A stretch of DNA of 40,009 bases from Streptomyces sabulosicollis (GTDB lineage: Bacteria > Actinomycetota > Actinomycetes > Streptomycetales > Streptomycetaceae): positions 1 to 40,009 of the forward strand of contig NZ_JAEEAP010000028.1 of NCBI RefSeq assembly GCF_016103465.1. The letters run 5' to 3'. Every line of letters starts with the position of its first letter. The first letter of the stretch is position 1. The position numbers and the translations under genes are program-made. This document shows positions 35,201 to 40,009 of the stretch, piece by piece. The notes beneath the pieces were generated by a model. That model searched no databases. It saw only the letters and a list, made by a program, of their open reading frames with translations, and was not told the origin of the DNA.

Positions 35201-38200
35201 GCGCGGCACCGTCCTGGACGCCTTCGCCCATCAGGCGGTGCCGTTCGAGCGGGTGGTGGACGAGGTGCGGCCGGTGCGGGACACCAGCCGGACACCGCTG
35301 TTCCAGGCGATGGTCGTGCTGCAGAACGCCCCGGGACGGGCGCTGGAGCTGCCCGGTCTGGAGCTGGCGGACGTGGAACTCGACACCCGGACCGCCGCCT
35401 TCGACCTCACCTTCGAGTTCGCGGAGGCCGAGGGGGGAGTGCTGCGCGGGCTGATCGGCTACAGCACCGATCTGTTCGACGCCTCGACCGTGGAGCGGAT
35501 GGGCACGGCCCTGCGGGCGCTGCTCGCCGGGATCGCCGAGGATCCGGAGCGGCCGGTGGGCGCGCTGCCGCTGACCACCCCGGCCGAGCTGCGGCGCACC
35601 CTGGTCGAGTGGAACGACACCCGTCTGGAGGTGGAGCGGGCCACGCTGCGCGCGCTGTTCGAACGGCGGGTGGCCGTCTCCCCGGACGCCACGGCCATAC
35701 GGTACGGGAAGGGCGATCTCACCTTCGCCGAGCTGGAGGTGGCCGCGAACCGGCTGGCGCACCGGCTGATCGGCCGGGGCGTGGGGCCGGAGCGGCTGGT
35801 GGCGCTGGTGCTGCCGCGTTCGGTGGAGATGCTGGTGGCGCAGCTGGCCGTGGCGAAGGCGGGCGGTGCGTTCCTGCCGGTCGACCCCGGCTATCCGAAG
35901 GAGCGGGTGGCGTTCATGCTGCGGGACGCCGCGCCCTCGGTGGTGCTCGACGACGCGGCCTCGGTGTGGGCCGAGGACGGCCCCGACGGGCCGCCGCCGC
36001 TCCGTGGCCTGACGCCGGACCACCCGGCGTACGTCATCTACACCTCCGGCTCCACCGGTGTGCCCAAGGCGGTCGTGGTCACCCATGCGGGGCTGGCGAG
36101 TTTCTCGGCCGCAGCGGCCGCGCACTACGACGTACGGGCCGGGGACCGGGTGCTGCAGTTCTCCTCCCCCAGCTTCGACGCCTCCGTCCTGGAGCTGTGC
36201 GTCTCGCTGCCCCGTGGCGCGGCGCTGGTGATCGGTGACGAGGGCCCGCTGCTGGGCGAGCGGCTGGCCGAGGTGCTCGACGGGCAGCGGATCACCCATG
36301 CGCTGATCCCCCCGGCCGCGCTGGCCACCGTGCCGGAGGCGGCGTGGCGGACGGGGCTGCGGGAGCTGCGGACCCTGATCGTCGGCGGCGACGCGTGCTC
36401 GGCGGAGCTGGTGGACCGCTGGGCGCCGGGGCGCCGGATGGTCAACTCCTACGGTCCGACGGAGGCCACGGTGGTGAGCACCTGGTCCGATCCGCTGACG
36501 GCCGGTTCGGGGGCACCGCCGATCGGCCGGCCGATCCCCAACGCCCGGGTCTATGTGCTGGACGAGGCGCTGCGCCCGGTGCCGGTGGGCGTGGCCGGGG
36601 AGCTGTACGTGGCGGGCACGGGGCTGGCGCGGGGCTATCTGGGCCGCCCGGGGCTGACCGCCGCACGGTTCGTGGCCGATCCGTTCGGTCCGGCGGGCGG
36701 CCGGATGTACCGCACCGGCGATGTGGTGCGGTGGACCGGCGACGGTGAGCTCACGTTCCTGGGCCGGGCCGACGACCAGGTCAAGGTGCGGGGCTTCCGG
36801 ATCGAACTCGGCGAGGTGGAGAGCGCGCTGCGGCGCAGCCCGGAGGTGCGGGAAGCGGTGGTCGCCGTACGCGAGACCGCCCCGAGCCCGGAGCAGCCCT
36901 TTGCCGGGAAGCGCCTGGTGGGCTATGTCGTCCCGGCGCCGGGCGCCTCGCCGACCCCCGCCTCGCTGCGCGATGTCCTGGGCCGGACCCTTCCGTCCCA
37001 CATGGTGCCGTCGGCGTTCGCCGCCCTGGACGCGCTTCCGCTCACGGCCAACGGCAAGGTGGACCGCCGGGCGCTGCCCGATCCGGATCCGGTGCCCGTC
37101 GCCTCCGGCGCGGGCCATGTGGCCCCGCGCACCCCGATGGAGCGCCGGATCGCGGACATCTGGACCGATGTGCTGGGTCTGGAACGGGTGGGCGTGGAGG
37201 ACAACTTCTTCGAGCTCGGCGGGGACTCCATCCTCAGCATCCAGGTGGTCTCCCGCGCCCGCCAGGCCGGGCTCCGGCTGACCACCAAGGACCTGTTCAC
37301 CCATCAGTCGGTGGCGGCGCTCGCCACCGTGGCCACGGCCGAGCGGGACGAGGCCCGTGCGGAGCCGGTGACCGGGCCGCTTCCGCTCACCCCGATCCAG
37401 CGCTGGTTCTTCGCCACCCACACCGTGAATCCGCGCCACTTCAACCAGTCCACCCTGCTGGAGCTGCACCAGGAGCCGGACGAGAAGGCGCTGGAGGGGG
37501 CGCTGGCCGCGCTCCTGGTCCACCATGACGCGCTGCGCACCCGGTTCACCGAGGACGGCGGCGAGTGGCGCGGCCACGTCCCGGAACCGGATGGCGACGG
37601 CGCCGTCCTGGACCGCCACGACCTGTCCGGCCTGCCGGCGCGGGAGGCGGACGCGGCAATGGAGAAGGCGGCCGACGCGCTCCACGCGGGCTTCGACCTG
37701 GGGCGGGGTCCGCTGCTGCGGGCCGCGCTGTTCCGCTTCGGCGAGGCCCGGCGGCCGTTCCTCTTCCTGACCGCGCACCACCTGGTCATCGACGGGGTGT
37801 CCTGGCGGATCCTGCTGGACGACCTGGACATCGCCTATCAGCAGGGCGTACGCGGTGAACCGGTGGACCTAGGCCCCAGGACCACGGCCTTCCGCGACTG
37901 GGCGCGGCGGCTCGCCGAGCATGTGGCCGAGGGCGCCCTGGACCATGAGGCCGACCACTGGTGCGAGGCCCTCGATGCCCGGCCGCTGCCGGTCGACCAT
38001 CAGGTGGCCACCCCCGGTCCCGAGATCCGTACGGTGCCGGTGGAGCTCGACGAGCGGGACACCGAGGCGCTGCTGCGCTCGGCGCCCACCGCCTATCGCA
38101 CCCGGATCAACGATGTGCTGCTCGCCGCCCTCGCGCTGGCGCTGTCCCGCTGGACGGGCCAGGAGCGGGTGTCGGTGGAGCTGGAGGGCCATGGGCGCGA

Positions 38201-38717
38201 GGACATCCTGGACGGTGTCGATCTCTCCCGTACGGTGGGCTGGTTCACCACCATGTATCCGGTCTCCTTCGAGCTGCCGGACCTCCCCGGCGGCGGGCCG
38301 GCCGACTGGCGGGGGCTGGTCAAGTCGGTGCGGCGGCGGCTGCGGACCGTCCCCGGCAACGGCTTCGGCTTCGGGGCGCTGCGCGCCTTCGGCCCACCCG
38401 GGCTGCGCGAGCGGCTGTCCCGGCACGGCGCCGGGCCGCAGATCGTGTTCAACTACCTCGGCCAGTGGGACGCCCGGTCGGCCGAGTCCCGGGGCGGTCT
38501 GGTCCACGCCGAGCACGGCTCGTTCGGCCAGGACCACGATCCGCGCGAGGGCGGTTCCCATCTGCTGGAGGTGGTGGGCGCGGTGCAGGACGGCCGGCTC
38601 GGCTTCACCTGGCGCTACCGCCCCGATGTGCACGAGCGGCGGACCGTGGCGGCGGTGGCCGGGGACTTCGCGGAGGCGCTGCGCCGGATCGCCGAGGACT
38701 GCCGGGGCGCCGTATGA
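18690..38717 (+). CDS. Giant nonribosomal peptide synthetase NRPS-2, modules 6-10, terminal E domain, no thioesterase
   Basis: Complete cytoplasmic NRPS of 6675 residues. Domain order: C6-A6-T6-E6-C7-A7-T7-C8-A8-T8-E8-C9-A9-T9-C10-A10-T10-E10. It starts with a short, Arg-rich leader holding a predicted helix ([15 protein letters not shown]) before C6, a possible partner for the acidic tail of NRPS-1. C6 is LCL type, matching the L-residue delivered by module 5. All HHxxxD, GGDS and motif-10 Lys residues are present. The protein ends directly after E10, without the GRTPSDFPL linker that follows every other E domain here, and without a TE, reductase or terminal C domain. Product release must therefore be done in trans, or the chain must pass to another protein. 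In known surugamide-type systems E-terminated NRPSs use a separate PBP-type thioesterase; none is visible here. The stop overlaps the exporter start. Confidence 0.97.
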   Translation: MTSSRKDRASALPEELREALRRRLAGKAGRTDAIPRADRARPLPLSFAQERLWFLHTLQPEEAGYNSALALRLTGALDVAALSRALDALVERHEALRTAFDHRDGRPVQVVCPAAPVPLPVADLTGADGGAEALDRLLLAEYARPFDLRTGPALRALLIRLAGDEHVLLLTAHHIVTDGWSMGVLEGELCALYDAEPGADPLPPVPVQYPDFAVWQRERLSGAALDRQLDHWKERLDGVVPLELPTDRPRPAAPTSAGAIHEFTVDRATADRLRALAAHERTTLCTALVAACQALFARWSGQDDIAIGTVTSGRGRTELERAVGFFVNTVVLRSAVDTARSYRALLADTGATVLDAFAHDEAPYQRLVEAVGARREAGRNPLFDVMVLLHSAPRSAPRLSGLAVTGVAVPRRSATFDLSVEFVEDGEELRGLLEYSTELFDTATAERMAGHLLVLLDGVAAEPDRPVRELPLLTDGERRRMTAVGHGPALAVEPATFPAVFEAAAARTPGATALVASDATYDFAGLNAAANRLAHHLIAQGVGPERVVGVRLPRTSDMIVAILGVLKAGGAYLPLDPELPAGRVAFLLADAGPALVLDEAALRAVPAALPVANPTDADRTAALDPRSAAYVLYTSGSTGRPKGVAVEHRSLVNLLVGHREGFVAEAGGGPLRAALTASFSFDTSLEGLLLLADGHELHLIDEATRLDPAALVARVAEHRIDFLDLTPSYLRQLLPAGLLDHPRHRPRALMLGGEAIGSSLWRRLADTPGVTAYNFYGPTECTIDALAARIGGAGRPVVGRPLGNLRAHVLDSRLQPVPVGVAGELYLAGEQVARGYRGRPGLTASRFVADPYGPAGSRLYRTGDLARWTADGELDYLGRADDQVKIRGHRIEPGEVEAALLDLPAVAEAAVVAVTDDRGHARLAAYYVPAPGGEPPASGELRAALGRTLPGHMVPGAFVALDTMPLGTSGKLDRRALPAPRLDADRPERDTTAPRTGAERELARIWAEVLGARRVGVNDNFFELGGDSILSIQIVSRARQAGLALTSRDVFQHQTIAELAAAVASRGAPEAAGDERAEVAGPAPLTPIQHWFFATHGPLRHFTMSMVLDLPPDLDEGALEAALDAVVAHHPALRTRFVQGDDGGWWQLADGAPGGPVLRRHDLSGPGGEETAAAEAAAEAARAELDLATGALLRGALLLRGAGARPRLFLTAHHLAVDSVSWRILLGDLESAYRQAAAGEPVCLEPASTPFTTWAHRLGERVREGELDGDLPYWEGVRRAGGADLPVDRPGTATAGSTRTVRVTLDREATDGLLRRVPGVYRTRINDVLLSALVRVLAGWTGEDRVVVAMEGHGREELDTAVDLSRTVGWFTTQYPVALTLPGDGWGAVLKSVKEQLRAVPRRGLSHEALAYLSAPGSPARALAAAPPPGICFNYHGQWDSGGDGAAFTLTGESLGRELAADEPSVYPLDVSAVVADGELELTWLYSDRVHDVATVRGLADGMLTALREIVAHCDGPDAGGRTPSDFPLARLDQAAVDRLVGDGRRIEDVYPLTPLQQGMLFHRLVGGAEDVYLDQATLVLDGVGDPAAFARAWQETVDRTPALRTGVVWEGVERPLQIVRHRAEVPVTQLDWRGLPEERREAELERFRAEDLALGIDLAAPPLMRLAVARLTDARVALIWTSHHLVLDGWSLAQVFTEVCERYTAAARGRAPALPARRPFRDYLRWLDGRDGRDAERHWRNLLAGFTAPTPLPADRKAVESHRARSSATVAVSLTPEVSEELRRTARSGGLTVNTIVQGAWALLLSRYGGEEDVVFGTTVSGRPAELAGVESMVGMFINTLPTRVRVDAARNTGDWLRDLQLAQSASRRHESVSLAQVAGWSEIPAGTPLFDSMVAFENYPFDDSSAREAGLRIVEVRSIDATNFGLSLRAHLSDRLGFDLGYDPGLFDARTAAALADRLCLLLTAIAADPDRPLRALPWTTAEERRRILVEWGGATAPEAPERTLVDLFEEQAARTPRAVAVSCSGVSLTYAELDARAGRLAHRLIAEGAGRERYVALALPRSPEMIVAIVAVLKTGAAYLPLDPDQPSGRIARMLADAAPVALLTTTAVETRLAGEEDTAEHPAVARLCLDDPALVADLERRPAALPAGSGPLPESPAYAIYTSGSTGVPKGVVIPHANVVRLFSRTRDWFSYGADDVWTLFHSYAFDFSVWEIWGPLLHGGRLVVVPYAVSRSPEEFLRLLADEGVTVLSQTPSAFQGLMRADEERPGARLALRRVVFGGEALDARRLAGWYARHADTAPLLVNMYGITETTVHVTYAPLDRAAASAPAATASPIGTGIPDLRVYVLDEGLEPVPPGAVGELYVAGAGLARGYLRRPGLTASRFVADPYGPAGSRMYRTGDRARWGADGGLEYLGRTDDQVKIRGFRIEPGEVEAALAAHPGVGDAVVTVREDQPGVRRLVAYVVAADPAAQPRAGELREFLQRSLPAQLVPAAFVALDALPLTANGKLDRRALPAPGLDGFASGAERIAPRTEAERTVARVWAEVLPVAEAGATDDFFALGGDSILAIRVASRLRTAFGTEVTPRALFTHTTVAELAAALGAPEDGGVADGGAAEGGGAADAIPAVPRNGELPLSYPQARLWFLDSFDGGGTEYVTPFALRLRGRLDTAALRTALDGLVARHEPLRTTFAEVDGRGVQRVHDPRPVALPVRDLTARPVAERERELERLLEREGATPFDLRTGPPLRASLIRLDEEDHVLTLTMHHIVTDGWSTAVISADLSELYGAAVMARRPALAPLPLAYADYAAWQRDPLGGAARMEPQLEYWRARLAGLAPLELPTDRPRPPVQTRRGALLEFTLPAALVERLRAAGRRRDGTLFMTLLATCQVLLARWSGQEDIAVGTVTSGRERPELERLVGMFANTLVLRTRVDADESFEELLTRVRGTVLDAFAHQDVPFERIVDALQPERDTSRTPLFQVMVVLHNLGAEVPDLPGLGVEAVRVPGRTAGFDLGFDFVERLGALTGFVEYNTDLFDVATVERMVRQLRLLLEAVAEDPGLRVGELPLLTAGERRTVLAEWNDTALAVPDTTFPRLFEEQAARTPAATALVASDATYDFAGLNAAANRLAHHLIALGVGPEKVVAVRLPRTADSVVALLAVLKAGGTQLYVDPGLPATRARFLLQDAAPEVVLTPEVLRDAPLDGLPDTDPTDADRLSPLLSGHTAYITYTSGSTGRPKGVAVEHRQLVNLCLDHRAGLIAPHQAEAGRPLRSALTAAFSFDTSWEGAVFLASGQEVHLVDDAVRLDPAALVALVGARGLDFLDVTPSYLHELMAAGLFAADRHRPRIVMVGGEALGAALWRELRAVPGVAAYNFYGPTECAVDAVYGDLAGLGDRPLIGRPGRNLRAYVLDGALRPVPPGVPGELHLAGAQVARGYLRRPGLTAVHFVADPYGPPGSRMYRTGDRARWTADGALEFLGRADDQLKIRGFRIEPGEIEAALLDHPAVQEAVAVAREDTDHRRLVAYLVARSDGSAGSPDPVELRALLRRTLPDYMVPAAFVTLDRMPRTDSGKVDRRALPAPPDRPEQGSPYVAPRTPAETVLAGVWAEVLGVPAVGVEDNFFALGGDSILSIQIVSRARQAGLTLTSKDVFRHQTVAELALGVESARRQPPAEPAGAVTGPAPLTPVQHWYLDGRRPGDRHHFTMSHRLELTGDLDEAALRQAVDALVAHHAALRTRFLVVDGRWRQEVLPTAPGGVLERHDLSGLDDAARDEAVREATVAAQTGLDIAEGAVLRVVLFTFGPGRAPELLLTAHHLVVDGVSWRVLLGDLETAYRGAAAGGAPALPPASAAFTQWAARLADHVRSGGLDGDLAYWTGVARSAPAALPVDHEGPNTHGTAATVTTVLGRAETEALLRRVPGVYRTRINEVLLAALGRSLVRWTGGDTALIGVEGHGREDLFEDLDLSRTVGWFTAEYPLALAVDARAGWRDTLRSVKEQLRAVPHHGLGHGALRQLSPEGSPAGELRGGPSPQVVFNYHGQWDVTADDEGAVPGLYRATLPVTGQDAAPGETRPCLLEVTGAVQDGRLELGWSYPARMYDEATVRRVAEECLAALREIVAHCAEPGAGGRTPSDFPLARLDQRQVDLIAGDGGAVEDVYPLTPLQAGMLFHGLVDTGGAYFDQIALRIAGIADPDAFAAAWQRVVDRTPGLRSSVRWEGLAEPVQVVHRRAELPTARLDWRGLAPSAREEALRRLLAEDRAAGMDLTSAPLSRIAVAGLPDDEVMLVWTSHHLMLDGWSTGQVFAEVCETYAALMAGRSPQPPARRPFRDFLRWLRERDQERAEGYWREVLAGFGARTPLPYDRPPREAHRTTSTALTRLELTEEVSARLRETARGGGLTVNTVVQGAWALLLSRYGGVPDVVFGTTVSGRPEGLPGVETMVGMFINTVPTRAVAEGGREVVAWLRELQEQQSESRRFDFVALPRIQSLGAIPAGEALFDSMVVFENYPFDEASAAGAGIRVREVRAEDSTSFPLCLRAYLGDRLGFDIAYDPALFDAATVERAAAHLETLLTGIADGAGRSLDELPLLTEAERLRAAGEWNATARPLPEGSLAELFAERVRRAPDAVAVTDGTTSLSYAQLDGWAGRLAGHLLRSGVRPEDRVALLMDRSPELVVAELAVVRAGGVYVPVDARAPRDRRRTLLDQAGAVVVLTPEEVAAAREGGPVAPVVPVHRDQLAYVMFTSGSTGVPKAVGVRHRDVAALALDRAFAGGGHERVPMHSPVAFDAATYELWVPLLNGGRVVVTSGELDAAAVRGLVAEQGVTGLWLTAGLFRLLARDAPDCFTGLREVWTGGDVVPAASVRRVLERCPGLTVVDGYGPTETTTFATRFPMSRADEVPDVVPIGRPLDNTRVHVLDPRMRIVPPGVVGELFVAGEGVARGYLGRPGLTAAAFLPDPYGPAGERMYRTGDLARRRPDGTVEFLGRADDQVKVRGFRIEPGEVEGVLAGRPEVADVAVVAREDGPGGKRLVAYVVAAGDAPVDGARLRAYAAERLPDYMVPSAVVPLEVLPLGPTGKLDRAALPAPGPDIRRAPYRAPREGTERAVAAVWAEVLEVERVGAGDNFFELGGDSILSIRLTSRLREVLGVEPSPRLVFTHPTVAALAEALGGADGRGADRPAPITPVARDGELPLSYPQQRLWFLDSFAPDSAEYITPLALRIRGDLDVDALGAALTALVARHESLRTTFDAVDGRGVQIVHDPGEIRLHPYDLSPLPAAEREAELRELLAYERARPFDLRRGPLLRTGLVRLGAREHVLSLTLHHIITDGWSTGVLTGDLRELYRAAVSGEPAALPPLPVSYADFAAWQRAELTAPRADEQLAYWKRQLAGVPPLEVPTDRPRPAVRTKSGATVEFTVPAGVSLRLKEFGQATGTTLFMTLVAAAQILLARLSGGRDIAVGTVTSGRERPEVERLIGFFVNTLVLRSTVDPHTRFGDFLAEVRGTVLDAFAHQAVPFERVVDEVRPVRDTSRTPLFQAMVVLQNAPGRALELPGLELADVELDTRTAAFDLTFEFAEAEGGVLRGLIGYSTDLFDASTVERMGTALRALLAGIAEDPERPVGALPLTTPAELRRTLVEWNDTRLEVERATLRALFERRVAVSPDATAIRYGKGDLTFAELEVAANRLAHRLIGRGVGPERLVALVLPRSVEMLVAQLAVAKAGGAFLPVDPGYPKERVAFMLRDAAPSVVLDDAASVWAEDGPDGPPPLRGLTPDHPAYVIYTSGSTGVPKAVVVTHAGLASFSAAAAAHYDVRAGDRVLQFSSPSFDASVLELCVSLPRGAALVIGDEGPLLGERLAEVLDGQRITHALIPPAALATVPEAAWRTGLRELRTLIVGGDACSAELVDRWAPGRRMVNSYGPTEATVVSTWSDPLTAGSGAPPIGRPIPNARVYVLDEALRPVPVGVAGELYVAGTGLARGYLGRPGLTAARFVADPFGPAGGRMYRTGDVVRWTGDGELTFLGRADDQVKVRGFRIELGEVESALRRSPEVREAVVAVRETAPSPEQPFAGKRLVGYVVPAPGASPTPASLRDVLGRTLPSHMVPSAFAALDALPLTANGKVDRRALPDPDPVPVASGAGHVAPRTPMERRIADIWTDVLGLERVGVEDNFFELGGDSILSIQVVSRARQAGLRLTTKDLFTHQSVAALATVATAERDEARAEPVTGPLPLTPIQRWFFATHTVNPRHFNQSTLLELHQEPDEKALEGALAALLVHHDALRTRFTEDGGEWRGHVPEPDGDGAVLDRHDLSGLPAREADAAMEKAADALHAGFDLGRGPLLRAALFRFGEARRPFLFLTAHHLVIDGVSWRILLDDLDIAYQQGVRGEPVDLGPRTTAFRDWARRLAEHVAEGALDHEADHWCEALDARPLPVDHQVATPGPEIRTVPVELDERDTEALLRSAPTAYRTRINDVLLAALALALSRWTGQERVSVELEGHGREDILDGVDLSRTVGWFTTMYPVSFELPDLPGGGPADWRGLVKSVRRRLRTVPGNGFGFGALRAFGPPGLRERLSRHGAGPQIVFNYLGQWDARSAESRGGLVHAEHGSFGQDHDPREGGSHLLEVVGAVQDGRLGFTWRYRPDVHERRTVAAVAGDFAEALRRIAEDCRGAV
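20226..20290 (+). repeat. 65-bp exact repeat, copy 1 (in A6)
   Basis: These 65 bases at the start of the A6 core (encoding about [11 protein letters not shown] to NRLA) are identical to 28023-28087 in A8, mismatching on both flanks. An exact match this long at synonymous sites, 7.8 kb apart, suggests recent duplication or gene conversion between the two basic-residue A domains. Confidence 0.85.
23247..26571 (+). other. NRPS module 7: C7-A7-T7 (code DFWSVGMVHK, Thr)
   Basis: C7 (about 23325-24640) is DCL type ([17 protein letters not shown]), as required after E6; HHLVLDG at 23739-23759. A7 (about 24708-26250) has FDFSVWE and [10 protein letters not shown] and gives D-F-W-S-V-G-M-V-H-K, a well-known threonine code. 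This is the firmest substrate call in the window. Lys is at 26223. T7 (about 26286-26505) has Ser at 26394. No E domain follows, so L-Thr is expected. A Gly/Ala/Asp-rich linker leads to C8. Confidence 0.94.
26511..26570 (+). other. Gly/Ala/Asp/Glu-rich interdomain linker between T7 and C8
   Basis: About 20 residues made almost only of G, A, D and E ([16 protein letters not shown] and onward) join T7 to C8. The composition suits a flexible linker. It resembles in style the repeat in E2 but is shorter and less regular. Confidence 0.7.
26572..31080 (+). other. NRPS module 8: C8-A8-T8-E8 (code DTEDMGFVDK, basic residue likely)
   Basis: C8 (about 26592-27920) is LCL type ([13 protein letters not shown]), fitting the L-Thr donor; HHIVTDG at 26994-27014. 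A8 (about 27975-29430) reads D-T-E-D-M-G-F-V-D-K, one residue different from A6, so the same basic residue is expected. Motif-10 Lys is at 29415 in DSGKVDR. T8 (about 29466-29700) has Ser at 29583. E8 (about 29730-31080) has [10 protein letters not shown] (30141), EGHGRE, RTVGWFT and FNYHGQW. Predicted output: a D-basic residue. Confidence 0.92.
28023..28087 (+). repeat. 65-bp exact repeat, copy 2 (in A8)
   Basis: Identical to 20226-20290 in A6. The copies lie in the same frame and at the same place in the domain, so the encoded stretch is the same. Such identity can also cause mis-joins in short-read assembly, which matters because this contig was built from Illumina reads. Confidence 0.85.
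31081..34224 (+). other. NRPS module 9: C9-A9-T9 (code DAYWWGGTFK, Val-like)
   Basis: C9 (about 31155-32490) is DCL type ([17 protein letters not shown]) after E8; HHLMLDG at 31569-31589. A9 (about 32535-33930) gives D-A-Y-W-W-G-G-T-F-K, identical to A3, so Val or a close aliphatic is expected. Its A3 core reads [12 protein letters not shown], with Ala where PKG is usual. Lys is at 33927. T9 (about 33987-34205) has Ser at 34092. No E domain follows, so an L-residue is expected. Confidence 0.93.
34225..38717 (+). other. NRPS module 10: C10-A10-T10-E10 (code DALLIGSVVK), end of the visible assembly line
   Basis: C10 (about 34260-35600) is LCL type ([13 protein letters not shown]); HHIITDG at 34665-34685. 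A10 (about 35646-37075) gives D-A-L-L-I-G-S-V-V-K, identical to A1; its core reads [12 protein letters not shown]. Lys is at 37056. T10 (about 37116-37330) has Ser at 37227. E10 (about 37366-38714) has [10 protein letters not shown] (37776), EGHGRE, RTVGWFT and FNYLGQW, so it looks active. The chain would end in a D-residue on T10. Nothing follows E10 in the protein. Confidence 0.93.
38714..38717 (+). promoter_or_regulatory. ATGA stop/start overlap coupling NRPS-2 and the exporter
   Basis: The exporter ATG (38714-38716) overlaps the NRPS-2 TGA (38715-38717). Upstream there is only a weak GGGG (38704-38707), so translation is probably coupled and the exporter belongs to the same transcript. 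Confidence 0.8.
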
Positions 38718-39865
38718 CCGCGGCGCCGCCGGTGTCGCCGCCGGTTCCGCTGTCGCGCAACCGGGACTACCGGCTGCTGTGGGGCGGCCAGGCGCTCTCG
38801 GAGTTCGGCTTCCACACGGCGCTGATCGCGTTTCCGCTGCTGGTCCTCGCGCTCACCGGCTCGGGCGCCGCCTCCGGTCTGGTCATGGGCACCATCGCCG
38901 CCGCGCAGCTGGTGGCCGGACTCCCGGCGGGTGTCCTGGTGGACGCTTACGACCGCAAGGCCATCATGCTGGGCTGTGAGGCGGCCCAGGCGGTCTCCGC
39001 CATCAGCCTGGTGGCCGCCGTGTGGGCGGGCGCCGTCACCGTCTGGCACATGGTCGTGGTGGCGGCGGTGTTCGGGACCGGCGCGGCGCTCTTCGAACCG
39101 GCCGAGAGCGCGTCGCTGCCCGCCCTGGTGGCGGAGGAGCATCTGCCCACGGCGGTGGCGATGAACACGGCACGCGTTTCGCTGGGCCAGCTGGCGGGCA
39201 CCGCGACCGGCGGGTTCCTGTTCGCCGTGGGGCGGTTCGTGCCCTTCCTGGTGGACGCCGTGACGCATACGCTCTCCTTCGTCGCGCTGCTCTTCGTCCG
39301 GCTGCCCCGGCGCGAGCGGTCCACCGGCGGGGCGGGCCCGCTGGGCCGGGAGGCGCTGGCCGGGCTGCGGTGGGTGTGGCGGGAGCGCCGGATCCGGGTC
39401 ACGGTGGTGTGCGCGGTGGTGCTCAACCTGTTCTTCAGCGCCTTCTACCTCGTCGTCATCGTGCTCGCCGAGTCCAGCGGGGTGCCCTCCGGGGAGGTCG
39501 GCGTGATGGCGGCCATGCTCGGGGTGGGCGGGGTGGCCGGCGCGCTGCTGGCGCCCGTACTGCACCGGCGGCTGGGCCCGTACGGCGGCATCATCGCGGT
39601 GTTCTGGGCGCTGGCGGCGCTCGCCCCGGTCACCGTGCTGATGGACAGCGGCTATCTCATCGGGGTGCTGTTCGCCCTGATGGCGCTGTTCCCGCCGACG
39701 GCCAACACCGCGATCATGACCGACCAACTGCTCCGCACCCCGGACGAGTTGCGCGGCAGGCTCACCAGCACACTCGTCCTGGCCTGCGGTGCCGCGGGCG
39801 CGGCGGGCCCCGCCCTGGGCGGGGCGCTCGCCCAGGCGCTGCCGGGCGACCGGGCGATCCTGCTC
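38714..39865 (+). CDS. Major facilitator superfamily exporter (MFS_3/EntS-like), C-terminus missing
   Basis: Inner-membrane secondary transporter, probably a proton-driven drug or peptide exporter. The start ATG overlaps the NRPS-2 stop. 384 genuine codons are visible against roughly 400-430 for the family, so only the last few tens of residues are missing. Evidence: a cytoplasmic N-terminus ending [17 protein letters not shown], repeated hydrophobic helices from residue 34 on, the MFS motif-A loop [13 protein letters not shown] near residues 73-85, a charged central loop ([17 protein letters not shown], 197-213) and helices continuing to residue about 378. It resembles the MFS_3 group that includes the enterobactin exporter EntS and many antibiotic-cluster exporters. 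Position and coupling suggest it exports the NRPS product and gives self-resistance (inference). Beyond 39865 the frame reads into adapter sequence; the translated tail (LIHISEPTRHS onward) is not protein. Confidence 0.9.
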
Positions 39866-39931
39866 CTGCCTCTTATACACATCTCCGAGCCCACGAGACA
39901 CTCGCTAATATCGTATGCCGTCTTCTGCTTG
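39866..39931 (+). other. Illumina Nextera read-through adapter (assembly artefact)
   Basis: 39866-39884 match the Tn5 mosaic end CTGTCTCTTATACACATCT with one mismatch (C at 39869). 39885-39899 are CCGAGCCCACGAGAC (Nextera read 2 side). 39900-39907 are an 8-base index, ACTCGCTA, which I recall as Nextera i7 index N716. 39908-39931 match the P7 end (complement of the flow-cell primer) with one mismatch at 39910. This is synthetic sequence, not genome, and not a natural Tn5/IS50 end. Confidence 0.98.
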
Positions 39932-40009
39932 AAAAAAAAAAATGGTTTTTTCACTACCACTTGTTTAATAAAAAAAAAACCATTGAAGTATGAAACATAA
40001 CACGGAACA
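39932..40009 (+). other. Poly-A and low-complexity tail after the adapter (artefact)
   Basis: Eleven A bases follow the P7 end, as seen when a read runs past its insert. An AT-rich stretch then continues, quite unlike the GC-rich genome. It contains an inverted repeat, AATGGTTTTTT at 39941-39951 with AAAAAACCATT at 39974-39984. No gene or genuine terminator is claimed here. Confidence 0.93.

Noticed and set aside
1-38717. Assignment to a named product such as a surugamide
   Set aside because: The E-terminal, TE-less architecture is similar, but Thr flanked by two basic-type modules and the other pocket codes could not be matched to a specific known peptide from memory. Naming it would be invention.
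39866-39884. Apparent Tn5/IS50-like end that might mark an insertion sequence
   Set aside because: It is followed directly by Nextera primer, index and P7 sequence, so it is library adapter and not a mobile element.
38615-39960. Minus-strand open frames at 38615-39901 (starting MSRGLGDVYKRQ) and 39652-39960
   Set aside because: Their N-termini are translations of the adapter and the rest is the antisense of the exporter and E10.
39932-39984. AT-rich inverted repeat with T/A runs resembling a rho-independent terminator
   Set aside because: It lies beyond the sequencing adapter, so it is read-end noise and not genomic DNA.

Overview
The window is one end of a large nonribosomal peptide synthetase (NRPS) cluster. 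GC content is very high, third codon positions are strongly G/C-biased, long spurious open frames run on the opposite strand, and the domain style is actinobacterial. All of this points to a Streptomyces-like actinomycete. No tRNA, rRNA, CRISPR array, integrase or transposase gene was seen.

Layout: three genes lie head to tail on the + strand with essentially no spacing. (1) Positions 1-18678 hold the 3' part of a giant NRPS, here NRPS-1. Its frame is already open at base 1. It encodes A-T / C-A-T-E / C-A-T-E / C-A-T-E / C-A-T (modules 1-5). (2) Positions 18690-38717 hold a complete second NRPS, here NRPS-2, of 6675 residues: C-A-T-E / C-A-T / C-A-T-E / C-A-T / C-A-T-E (modules 6-10). It ends on an epimerization (E) domain and has no thioesterase. 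(3) From 38714 a major facilitator exporter overlaps NRPS-2 by ATGA. It is real only to about 39865. The last ~144 bases are Illumina Nextera read-through adapter plus poly-A and low-complexity tail, so the contig ends in an assembly artefact and the exporter lacks its C-terminus.

How the genes work together: condensation-domain types read from their first motif alternate exactly as the E domains demand (L-accepting type after modules without E, D-accepting type after modules with E). This includes the jump from NRPS-1 to NRPS-2, so the two proteins very probably act in the order NRPS-1 then NRPS-2. Binding-pocket residues read by eye give: module 1 DALLIGSVVK, 2 DVFSVALVYK, 3 DAYWWGGTFK (Val-like), 4 DVFSVAIVYK, 5 DALLIGAVVK, 6 DTEDMGFIDK (basic residue likely), 7 DFWSVGMVHK (Thr), 8 DTEDMGFVDK (basic), 9 DAYWWGGTFK (Val-like), 10 DALLIGSVVK. 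Predicted chirality is L-D-D-D-L-D-L-D-L-D. The product should be a peptide of at least ten residues, with two D-configured basic residues flanking Thr and a D-residue at the C-terminus. Release probably needs an enzyme outside the window. A trans-acting penicillin-binding-protein-type thioesterase, as known for surugamide-class assembly lines, is the best precedent, but this is inference. The exporter is the likely efflux or self-resistance partner.

I could not match the set of ten pocket codes to a known product from memory. The noteworthy points are the TE-less, E-terminal architecture, the alternating L/D half, the reuse of near-identical A domains, an Ala-Asp-Gly repeat inserted in one E domain, and a single TTA codon.
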